A stretch of 64,000 nucleotides of DNA from Candidatus Altimarinota bacterium. GTDB lineage: Bacteria; Patescibacteriota; Gracilibacteria; BD1-5; UBA6164. The notes under the pieces are model-generated. The model saw nothing but the letters and a program-made list of their open reading frames with translations, searched no databases and had not been told where the DNA came from. The stretch lies in the NCBI GenBank assembly GCA_028697205.1, contig JAQVFO010000007.1, positions 1-64,000 of the forward strand, given 5' to 3'. Below, piece by piece: positions 22,396-32,390 of the stretch (the first letter of the stretch is position 1; each line of letters starts with the position of its first letter). The position numbers were made by a program, and so were the translations under genes.

Positions 22396-23880
22396 ATGTC
22401 TGATTTAAAAGTTTGGGAAGAAAAAATCAAAGAAAAAAGAAAAAAAACTCCTTGGAGAGAATATTTAATTTGAGTATGTTCTTGGTTACCATTTTCATAT
22501 TATAAAAATTCTTGATTTATATCTAGATATCCTATTTCAAATAGAATAAAAAACTTAGTTGATATAAATAATTTTCTTGAAAATGAATTTTCTACTGATT
22601 ATGATATTTCAAAAAACTTCTTTGAGCAGTTAGTAAATTTCCAAAGAAAAAGTACACTATGAAATATTTTACATTATTCAAAAAATGAAAACTCTGATTT
22701 TAGTGATATAGTCTTATCTTCAAAAAACTGTTATTTAAGTAATTCTATTATTATAGATTGATTAAATGTATTATATTCTTTTCAAGTTAAGGAAAATTCT
22801 CATAATATTTTTAATAGTACTTTAGTTTGGAATAATAGCGAAAATATTTATTTTTCATCTTGAATAATTAATTCATTTAAGATTTTTTACTCTAAATTTA
22901 TATTAAATTCAAATAATATATGGTTTTCATGAAATTTAAATTGATGTAATGAATGTATATTGTGTAATAATTTAGAGAATAAGTTCTATTGTATAAAAAA
23001 TAAACAATTTGATAAGGAAACATATTTAAAAGAAAAAAAGAAAATTTTAGAAAGTAAAAAAAGTTTTATAAATATTTATTTAAAATTGAATATCAGATGA
23101 AATAATAACTGAGAAAATATTATAAATTCTTATTTTGTTAGAGAAAGTGAAAATGTTGTAAGTTGATTAATGTGTTATAAAATAAAAAATTGAAGAAATA
23201 TAATGTTTTGGTGATGAAAATGAGATAATGAAAATATTTATGATTCAATGAGCTGATGAACAATTTGAAATACAGATTTTTATTGAGTTTGAAGCGCATG
23301 AGCAAATTCTAGTAACATTTATATATGTAACAATATAACATATTCTTCAAATATTTATTATAGTTTTCATTTAGAAAACTGTTCTTTCTGTATTTGATGT
23401 ATCTGACTAAAAAATAAGTCATTCTGCATTCTAAATAAACAATACTCAAAAGAAGAATGGTATGAACTAGCAAACAAGATATTTGCTTCTATGGATGCTA
23501 ATTGAATCCTTTGAGACTTCTTCCCTTGAAGTCTAAATCCTTTCTATTTTAATGATACTATGGCTTATCTAATAGACGATAGTTTTACTAAAGAAGAAGT
23601 TGAAGCTAAGTGATATATGTGGAGAGATAGTGAGATAAAAGTTGATATTCCTGATTGAGCTGAAATTGTTAAAACTTCTGATTTGGTCAACTTTCAATGA
23701 TTTGACTCAAATTGAAACTGGCATATAAATCCAGAAATAATGAAGAAAGTTATTCAAGACGATAATTGAAATATATATAAAATTGTTCCTATGGAATATG
23801 AGTTTTTGATGAAGCATAATTTACCTTTACCTGAAATTCATTGGCTTGATAGGATAAAATTAGGTTTTAAATTTAAGTAA
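22396..23880 (+). CDS. Array member 7: Asn-rich solenoid protein, close paralogue of member 2
   Basis: 494 residues. The first 18 residues (DLKVWEEKIKEKRKKT type) and the last 130, including FFPGSLNPFYFNDTMAYL, YMWRDSEIKVDIP and WLDRIKLGFKFK, are almost the same as in member 2, while the solenoid interiors differ strongly (for example GNTDFYGVGSAGANSSN here). Caps are near 205 and 341. It carries the same leader as member 2, so gene and control region were duplicated together. Conserved ends with a variable middle suggest that the interior surface is the part under diversification. The function is unknown. Confidence 0.85.
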
Positions 23881-23912
23881 TTTGTAATTTTAAATTAATA
23901 ATTTATTTTTAT

Positions 23913-24197
23913 ATGTCTTTTGAAAATGAGAAAGTTGTAGAGATTAAAACTTGTAGACATTGCTATAATCAGTTTGAAATCACAGACAAAAATTTAGAAT
24001 TTTACAGAAAGCATAATTTGCCTATTCCTAAAAAACATCCAGATCAAAGACATTTAGATAGAATAAGTTTAAGAAATCCTAGAAAATTATTTGATATGAG
24101 GTGTGAAAAATGTGGAAAAGATATTAAAACTACTTATTCCCCAGATAGATCTGAGATTGTTTATTGTGAAACTTGCTATAATACAGAAATTTATTAA
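23913..24197 (+). CDS. Array member 8: 94-residue mini-protein, N-ribbon fused to C-ribbon
   Basis: 94 residues, free of in-frame TGA. The first 33 residues match the N-terminal ribbon of member 4 (NEKVVE, C-x2-C, FEITDKNLEFY) and the rest match the C-terminal 65 residues of members 1 and 4 (RKHNLPIP, HPDQRHLDR, CEKCGKDIKTTYSP, CETCYN). The two solenoid stretches are missing. The join falls exactly at LEFY, a motif present in both end modules, as expected for recombination between internal repeats. Its many silent differences from member 4 suggest that it has been kept as a functional gene. CxxC pairs at both ends could make one or two zinc ribbons. Confidence 0.85.
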   Translation: MSFENEKVVEIKTCRHCYNQFEITDKNLEFYRKHNLPIPKKHPDQRHLDRISLRNPRKLFDMRCEKCGKDIKTTYSPDRSEIVYCETCYNTEIY

Positions 24198-24235
24198 AAT
24201 TCTAAAAACTAATATGTAACCTTTTATATAAAAAT

Positions 24236-25354
24236 ATGGAAATAATTCTTTGAGTAATAATCCTAGCTCTAATCTGAGCAATTGTATTTCTTATAATTAA
24301 ATGAAATAAAAAAGAAGATAGTGATTCTATGAGATTATTACAAGAACAAGTAATGAATTTAAATAGAACACTAGATACAAAACTAACAGAAAATACAAAA
24401 AGCATTGAAGAAAAATTATCAAATACAAACAAGACTTTAGATACAAAATTATCTGATGCAAATAAACTGATAACAGATAATATGCAAAAAACTTTTGCAA
24501 CTTCAAGCAAGATAAACGAAGATGCAAATAAAAGAATCGAAGATATTACAAAAAAACTTACACAACTTGAAGAAACAAATAAACAAATCAAAGATATTTG
24601 AGGACAACTTAGATGACTTGAAAATGTATTAAAAAATCCAAAACAAAGATGAAATTTATGAGAATATTTTCTGCAAGAACTTCTTGAAAATGTGTTTAGT
24701 GAAGATCAATACAGAGTTCAATATCAATTAGAATGAGTTTGAATTGTTGATGCTGCTTTATTTATTTGATGAAAAATAATTCCAATAGATTCAAAATTTC
24801 CTCAAGAAAATTATGAGAAACTTATAGCAAGTGAAGATAATGAGTTCAATATAAAAAAATATTCTTGAGAATTAAAAAAAGATATAAAAAATAGAATAGA
24901 TGAAACTTCAAAATATATACTTCCAGAAAACTGAACTACCGACTTTGCATTTATGTTAATCCCTGCAGAGTGACTTTATTATGATTTATTTATAAATAAA
25001 GTTTGAGAAATAGAACCAAGAAAACTTATAGAATATGCATTTTCTAAGAAAGTAATTATATGCTCTCCTTCAAGTTTTTATGCATATTTACAAACAGTTT
25101 TACAATGAATGAAAGCTCTTCAAATAGAAGAACAAGCAAAAGAAATACAAAAATACGTAATAAAACTACAAAAAGATTTAGCAAACTATGAAGAACTTTT
25201 TCAAAAAGTTTGAAGAAATTTATGAACTACAGTAAACTCATATAATGATGCATATAAAAGATTTAATATTGTTGATAAAGATATAATAAAAATCACAGGT
25301 GAAGCTTGATGAACAATTGAAATGCTACAACTAGAAAAACCAGATATTGAATAA
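24236..25354 (+). CDS. rmuC: RmuC-family DNA recombination protein
   Basis: 372 residues. An N-terminal span (residues 3-21) is followed by a coiled coil to about residue 120 and the RmuC nuclease-like domain: GNLGEYFLQELLE, VDAALFI, IPIDSKFP, and GTTDFAFMLIPAEGLYYD. RmuC limits inversions and is related to restriction-type nucleases; the Asp and the DSK of the fold are present. The N-terminal anchor suggests a membrane-associated protein. It overlaps no gene and lies 10 bases before the DAHP synthase gene, perhaps in one transcript. Confidence 0.88.
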
Positions 25355-25364
25355 TTTTAAAAAA

Positions 25365-26363
25365 ATGACAAAAATAATCTGAAAATTAATACAAATCAAA
25401 AGACTAAAATCAAGTTATCATTTATCAAAAGAATGAAAGAAAAAAGTACAAAAAGCAAGAACTAGATTACAAGATATAATTTCAGGAAAATCTCCTAGAA
25501 AAATTCTTATAATCTGACCTTGTAGTGCTGATTTTGAGGAAAGTTTATATAAATATGCTGATTTTCTAAAATGATTAAAAGAAAAATATAGTGATAAATT
25601 AGAGATAGTTATGCGTTTTTATACTGGAAAACCAAGAACTGTTTGATGATGGAAAGGAATACTACACTCTGCTCCAGATAAAGAACCAAATTTAAAAAAT
25701 GGAATCAAAGAAGCAAGAAAGATAGCAATAAACTTGATAGAAAAATATGATATGAGTTTAGCTGATGAACTTCTTTATCCTGAACTTTCTTCTAGACTTT
25801 GGGATTTATATTCATATATGGCAGTTTGAGCCCGTTCTAGCGAAAATCAATTTCATAGAGAAGTTGCTTCTGGTCTTTTATTTCCTGTTTGAATTAAAAA
25901 TCCAACAAGTTGAGATTTAAAAATCATGACAAATTCTATAAAAGCAAGTCAAAATCCTAGTATTTATGTACTTGAAAGAACTATTTATCAAACTCCTTGA
26001 AATTCATTTACACATGCGATACTTAGAGGATGAGGAAACTGACCAAATTATGATATAAAATACATAGAAGAAACTTATAATTTACTACAAAAGACAGAAA
26101 TTAAGAATCCAAGTTTAATAATAGATTGTAATCATGATAATTCAAAGAAAAAATATGAAATACAAATAAAAATAATGAAAGAAGTAATGAAAAATCTATG
26201 AGATTATAAAAGTTTTGTAAAATGATTTATGGTTGAATCTTACCTATTTGATGATAGACAAGAAATAAGTAATGCAATTAAAAAATGACAAAGCCTTACA
26301 GATCCTTGTATATGACTTGACAAAACTGAAGAACTTGTAAAGGAATTGTATAACTCTCTTTAA
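25365..26363 (+). CDS. aroG: Class I 3-deoxy-7-phosphoheptulonate (DAHP) synthase
   Basis: 332 residues. It would join phosphoenolpyruvate and erythrose-4-phosphate in the first step of the shikimate pathway. The active-site motifs of the AroF/G/H class are present: GPCSADF, MRFYTGKPRTVGGWKG, GARSSENQFHREVASG, CNHDNSKK, ESYLFDDRQ and GQSLTDPCIG, including the metal Cys in GPCS and the later His, Glu and Asp. The length is slightly below the usual 350. No other shikimate or aromatic amino acid gene is in the window, and this lineage is thought to be largely auxotrophic, so it may serve an incomplete route or a changed substrate. Symbol by similarity only; F, G and H cannot be told apart. Confidence 0.87.
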
Positions 26364-26443
26364 ATTTGACTTACAAGATTTTATAAATAAACTCTAAATG
26401 AGAATAATTCTTATTTTAATTTAAAATATAATTGTGAAATAAA

Positions 26444-27358
<915 letters not shown>

Positions 27359-27365
27359 TCATTTA

Positions 27366-27725
27366 ATATGTATTATAGAGTTAATAAAATTTATTAACTC
27401 TTTTTTTGATGAAAAAAGAATATGAGATTTATACATTGTTGATAAAAATAATGATGATACATGACATTCATTTGTATATTTATGAAATAAAGATTGAACT
27501 GATTTATTTATAAATATATATTGAATAAATTGATACATCAATGAATATTGAAAATTTATTGATAAAGAATTAGACCACTGAAATTTTAAAGATTTGTTAT
27601 ATATAAAATGAAAATCTATATTTGTTAAAGAATGAATAAGATTATGATGACCTTTAATTATTACTACAATTTACAATATAATGAGATGACATGAAAATAG
27701 AAAAATATCAATTTATAGGAAATAA
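27366..27725 (+). CDS. Small hypothetical protein, start unresolved
   Basis: About 105-119 residues, open to TAA at 27723 if TGA is Gly. The downstream part (FVYLGNKDGTDLFINIYG, then GPLIITTIYNIMRGHENRK) has normal composition and looks coding. There is no ATG in frame near the 5' end: candidates are ATA or ATT codons between 27366 and 27393, and the segment overlaps the trxB terminator hairpin. The ATG at 27368 is in another frame and stops after nine codons. It could be a gene with a non-standard start or a 5'-truncated remnant. No function assigned. Confidence 0.45.
27378..27407 (+). terminator. Rho-independent terminator after trxB
   Basis: GAGTTAATA pairs with TATTAACTC and is followed directly by seven T. 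Confidence 0.8.
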
Positions 27726-27750
27726 ATTTAAATAATTTTGAAAATCAACT

Positions 27751-27787
27751 CTATTAAAAAACAAGCAAATTGCTTGTTTTTTAATAG
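27751..27787. terminator. Bidirectional terminator
   Basis: CTATTAAAAAACAAGCAA and its reverse complement form a long perfect stem with A/T runs on both sides, between two convergent genes. Confidence 0.85.
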
Positions 27788-28482
27788 TTTATTTCAATGT
27801 TTACTTTTCAACATTCAAGACCTAAATCCTCATAATTATAGTTTAAAACTTTTGCCATAGTAAGTGGTAGTATATGTTCTTCTTTTATCTGATTTTGTAA
27901 AAATGTTTTTTCATCATCTCATAAACTTTCAATAAATATTCATGCTATACTTCACCTATTAACTCATTTAAACATTGCTTTTACTTGTCCTGCTTCTCTA
28001 ATCGGTGGAATAAAAAATATATTTTTTCAAAATCTTTTATAATCACTTCATCTCCACATAAGGTTTCTGATATTTACAGAAACAGAAACAAGAGGAATTT
28101 TGTAATCAACTTTAAAACAATTTATACTTTCATCAAAAAATCACAAATTATCATAATATTTTTCAAGTATTTCAATTTCCTCTCAAAGTGTTACTCAAAT
28201 TATATGAGTTCTTTTTTCTGTTTTAATTGCATTTTCAAAAATAGAAGTAAATATTTCAAATTCATCTTTTGGAGAAAAAACTTCACTCCACATAGCAGGA
28301 TGAACTTTTACTTTTTCAAGTAATTCATTGTTTTTTTTATTTTTTAATAAATCTTCTAAAAAAATTATCTCAACATCATTAGATTTTACTCACTTTGAAA
28401 AATCATAAATTTCAAACAAAAATTTATTATCAAAATAATTTTGATCTATATTTATAATCTTATCTTTAAAAACTTGTTTCAT
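27781..28482 (-). CDS. Hypothetical protein
   Basis: 233 residues from ATG at 28482. No family recognised. It is a soluble alpha/beta-type sequence with a NIRNLMWRGSDYKRFG stretch, an IGVTLGEEIEILEKY segment and a Pro-rich FFIPPIREAG motif in the C-terminal half. It is followed after a few bases (reading the minus strand) by nothing else, and is preceded by the 65-residue gene on the same strand, four bases away, so the two form an operon-like pair. Its stop codon lies within the bidirectional terminator. Confidence 0.7.
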
Positions 28483-28486
28483 AAGT

Positions 28487-28684
28487 TTATTTTATTTTTA
28501 TTATTTCTCTAACTGCTTTAACTATTTGTTCTTCATTCATTCCTAATTGTAATTTAAACCTAACAATAAGATCCTCATCTAATAAAATACTAGGATTTCG
28601 TATCCACCCTTTAATTATTGCTGATGTTCATTTTTTTCACGTTGAAAGAGTATCGCTCCTTAAAAAATCTTCTCATCATCACAT
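28487..28684 (-). CDS. Small hypothetical protein
   Basis: 65 residues from ATG at 28684; the first codons are ATG TGA TGA TGA GAA, giving MGGGE, so standard code would miss it. The C-terminal part (FKLQLGMNEEQIVKAVREI) is a likely amphipathic helix. It ends four bases before the start of the 233-residue gene, pointing to translational coupling. No function assigned; its small size leaves room for doubt that it is real. Confidence 0.55.
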
Positions 28685-28736
28685 AACAATCTATTTAAAA
28701 GCTAATAATATTAAAAACAAATTATATATAAAAAAA

Positions 28737-28766
28737 ATTAATTACAAATTTTGTAATTAATTTAGG
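28737..28766. other. AT-only hairpin
   Basis: ATTAATTACAAA and TTTGTAATTAAT form a perfect stem in the divergent intergenic region, similar in sequence to the terminator after the next gene (30911-30941). It could be a terminator for read-through or part of a promoter region. Confidence 0.45.
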
Positions 28767-28795
28767 TATTGGATTTCTTTTAAATTTAATGGTAA

Positions 28796-28824
28796 TTGCA
28801 TAAATAAATTAATTATGATAAAAT
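28796..28824 (+). promoter_or_regulatory. Sigma70-type promoter
   Basis: TTGCAT at 28796-28801, 17-nt spacer, TAAAAT at 28819-28824, 27 bases before the ATG of the transglycosylase-amidase gene. Confidence 0.6.
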
Positions 28825-28850
28825 ATTTACAATACTAAAAAAAATTAAAA

Positions 28851-30917
28851 ATGACTGAAAAAATAGAATCAATAGAACAAGTTTCAGAAAGTAAAAAATA
28901 TGAAAAATACTTTTCATGGAAGAAAACAGAATTACAACAACAAAGTAAAGAATCAATTCATGATGCCTTAAAAGCATTAAATGAAGCATTTTTAAGGCTT
29001 AATGCAAATAAAACTTTCAGAACAAAATATCCTCATATTAAAATTGATGATGTCCTTCCTTTGATGATTAAGGAAAGTCATTTAAATAATTCTAAAAAAA
29101 GTGATACTTGAGCAATTTGATACTTTCAACTAATGCCAAGAGCTGTAGATGATGCAAAAGCTGAATTAAAAAAGTTATGAATAAAAAAATCTTACAATGA
29201 AAAAAATCCAATTGATAATTGTATATTATGAATTATGTATCTTTTACATAATAAAAGTTTACTAAAAAATGAGCTAAAAAAATACTCCTATGGAGAAGAA
29301 TTTGAATTAATGTCATATAATTGATGAGCTTGAAGAGTTGCCTCAATAGTTGAATCATATAAAAAAGAAAATCAAAAAATTTGAAATAATTTGAATTGGA
29401 AGAATTTTGCAAAGTGGCTAGCCTGAAAACTTGAAAAAAATTCTACAGAAAAAAAAGATTTTTCAAATGATTATAATGTTTATTTTACAAATTGGTTTCA
29501 AAAAAATTGGGAAAATGATAAATCAACTATACTATTTTCTAAATGAAAAGAAACTGAAAGAGGAAAGATTTATCAAATGATAAATTACGTAGAAAAAATT
29601 AAATCTATTAGAGAAACAAATCAAGAAAAACAAAATAAATCTACCGAAGTAAAAGAAATAATTATAAGGCAACAAAAAGTAGTAGCACAAACAAAAGCAC
29701 AAATTCAAAGATTATCTTTATCAATAGATTATGATAAAAATAAAGATCAATTTCAAGGCGACTGATTTCTTGATAAAAGTTGGTATAATTTTAAAAAATG
29801 GAATTGATATAATTCAAAATATAAACAAATTCAAGTGATGCAGTGAGATTGAGTTATAAGTATACTTAAGAGAGCTTGAATAGAAGCAAGCAGAGAAAAC
29901 CAAAGTCTATTCTATGATATAAATGATTTAGATGATAATAGCCATTGGTTAGTAAGTGAAGATTTACTACAAAAATGAGCCTATTATCTATTACCAAATG
30001 TAGAAAAAAAATTAGAACAAGAAATTCCAATAACTAATAAAACTCATAATGAAAAAGAAATAACATTATGACCTAAACCAGATTTTTATAAATGGCTTGA
30101 TAGTTTAGAGGTTAAAAGCTATGAATTAAAATGAAAACTTTTTATACTAGATCCATGACATGGATGATGAGACTCCTGAGCTATCCCTGTAGCAAAAGAT
30201 GAGAAATGAAAAGAAATTCCATATATTAATAGTGACATACTTTATTGAAATATGGTTAAAAACTGAAAATGAGATAAAAAACTTCATGTAATTGAAGCAA
30301 AAGTTGCCATGGATGTAGCTTATAGATTAACTAAACTTATCAAAGAACATTGATGAGAAATTAAAATTACTCATTATTTCCAAAATTGAATAGATAACTG
30401 AATACAAACAACATCTTCAAATCATGACGCTCCTTGATTATTAGATGAAATTCAAAATAATGATACTTGGTGAGATTGAACAAATGAAAAGTTTAATGAT
30501 TTATCAAAGAAATGATTAACTAGAAGAGTTAAAGTAAGAGAATGATTCAAAAAAAATCATAATAAGAAAAATACATATTTTATATCAATTCATGCTGATA
30601 GAAGTTGAGAAAAAACTGATTTAATATGAATAAATATATTACATGCAAAAAATTTTACACCACAAAGTATATTTGCAAAAAAACTTGCTGATGCAATATG
30701 ACCTGTAAGAAATATGCAAACAACTTACTGAAGTAGAGAAAAACCAATTTATGTTTTAAATCCAAGAGTATGAGCAACAGATCAAAATGTATTAATAGAA
30801 CTTTGAAATATGAATAATGAAAATACTGCTTATGTACTTAGAAACTGAGAAAAAAGGCAAGAATATGCCGAATGAATTTTTAAATGATTATTAAAAGTTG
30901 CTACTGAAAAAAAGTAA
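28851..30917 (+). CDS. Lytic transglycosylase - N-acetylmuramoyl-L-alanine amidase fusion
   Basis: 688 residues with two peptidoglycan-cutting modules. The SLT-type transglycosylase domain near residues 55-180 has the catalytic Glu in MIKESHLN (about residue 75), then TGAIGYFQLMP and MSYNGGAGRV. A long linker includes a possible coiled coil near 245-290. An Amidase_3 zinc domain starts at DPGHGGGDSGA (Asp434) and keeps the later Glu in HVIEAKVAMDVA, the His in FISIHADRS and the final Glu in LIELGNMNN. No classical signal peptide is seen at the N-terminus, which is odd for a wall hydrolase; export may be non-classical. One enzyme could cut both glycan strands and stem peptides, useful for division or for attacking a host wall. 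Confidence 0.85.
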
Positions 30918-30941
30918 TTACAAATTGTAATTACTTTTTTT
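30911..30941 (+). terminator. Rho-independent terminator
   Basis: AAGTAATTACAA pairs with TTGTAATTACTT and runs into T residues, between convergent genes. Confidence 0.85.
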
Positions 30942-32124
30942 AACCACTAAAATTATCAGCATCAAAAGTATCACTATAAATACATCAACAATAATTTTGT
31001 CTATAAATATTATGTTTTTTTGTATATTCAACACTCCTTTTAAATCAATCATTTTTTCTAAAAGCTATTTTTAAAAACTCAAGATTTTCTTTTAAACTAT
31101 ACTTATCTCATATAGTAAAAAGTTTTTCAAGATCTTTATGTGGAGAAATATTTAGTGTTGTAGTCCAATATTTTATACCTAATTTCTTGGCTTCCCTAGA
31201 TGCTCTTTCAAGTCTCATATCATAACAATTTGTACACTTGTCTCACTTCTCTGGAGTATGCTCAAGTCACTTTATATTATAAAAAAAATTCTCAACATCA
31301 TACTCTCATTCTATATATGGAACTCATTCAATTTCACAAACTTTTTTAAAAGCTTTTAACCTTTTATTATACTCACTTTTTGGTTGAATATTTGGATCAT
31401 ACCAAAAACAAGTTATATCATATTTATCTTTTAAATCGAGAATAGGAACTGTTGCATCAGGTCAACAACAAATGTGAAGTAAAAGTTTTTCTTTCTTTTC
31501 TAAAACACTTTTTACTGGTTTATATGAAGTTCTATGAATTCAAGTAACTTTAGATTTATCACTTAAATAATCTATATGTTTTTTTGTACCATATCACTTA
31601 TGATTCTCTAAATTTAAATCAGGATATAAAAGTGAATAAGTCTTAATTAGCTGATCCCTAAATACTTTTGCTACTATTGAAGCAGCTCATATTTCCAGAA
31701 TTTTTCCATCTCATCATATTACATAAATTGGCTTCTTTGAAAGTTCTTCAAAGATATATTTATCATTTCAATCAATCAAAACTGAGTCAATTTCATCTTT
31801 TTCTATCTTCCTTTGTAGTTCTATAATAGCTCTTCTCATGGCTTCTCTATTAGCTTTTTTTATATTTATTTCATCAATTAAAAAGTTATCAACAACCCCT
31901 ACTCAAAAATAAACTTTTGGATTTTCTCAGATTGATAAATTTATAAGTTCCTGAAAAATTTCTTCTCTTTTTTTCTCTGTTAATTTCTTACTATCATTTA
32001 TTTTTGAAAGAAATTCTTTACTCGGAATATTTTCAGGATTAAAAGTTAAAGCACAAGCAACAACAGGTCAAAGCCAAGGTCATCTACCTGCTTCGTCAAT
32101 TCAGATTTTATATTTTTTAGACAT
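30940..32124 (-). CDS. rnhB-queH: RNase HII - QueH (epoxyqueuosine reductase) single-ORF fusion
   Basis: 394 residues. Residues 1-205 are RNase HII, which removes ribonucleotides from DNA: GIDEAGRGPWLGPVV at 8-22, the later Asp in LIDGN and GDGKILEIGAASIVAK. Residues about 212-394 are QueH, which reduces epoxyqueuosine in tRNA to queuosine: HICCGPD, FWYDPNIQP, CTNCYDMRLERA and YCGCIYS. The frame is open through the join (RTSYKPVKSVLEKKEKLLL), with no stop and no internal ATG at the boundary, so one polypeptide is expected. Both parts keep their catalytic residues. I know of no common RNase HII-QueH fusion. The small gene on the same strand begins two bases after the start side. Confidence 0.88.
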
Positions 32125-32125
32125 A

Positions 32126-32380
32126 TTAATTTGAAAATCAAAATATAATTTTTAAAGCATATTTATTTTTAGCTTTTACTGCAAATCAGTTTTTATATCA
32201 GTATGAAATTACTTTTTTAAAAACCCATGTTCTTATATAAACATCACTAATTTTATCAATTTTCTTCCATCATAATCATCTTTTTTCATAATCTCAATCT
32301 TCTAATTCATAAGAAAATCAAATCCAATTTCCTTTTCATAAAACTAAAGACATTCAAAATTCATTATATATTTTTTGCAT
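32126..32380 (-). CDS. Small basic hypothetical protein
   Basis: 84 residues, rich in Lys, Tyr and Trp (GLWWKKIDK, YIRTWVFKKV). It ends one base before the start of rnhB-queH and begins 11 bases after the ABC exporter gene, all on the minus strand, so the three are likely one operon. No family recognised. Six in-frame or more TGA codons are read as Gly. Confidence 0.65.
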
Positions 32381-32390
32381 ATTAATTTTA

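Noticed and set aside
6549-24197. CaiB/BaiF CoA-transferase annotation for the array genes
   Set aside because: No CoA-transferase motif is visible; the Cys/Asn repeats and ribbon modules do not fit that fold.
27368-27397. Short ATG-started gene after trxB
   Set aside because: It stops after nine codons and lies in the terminator hairpin.
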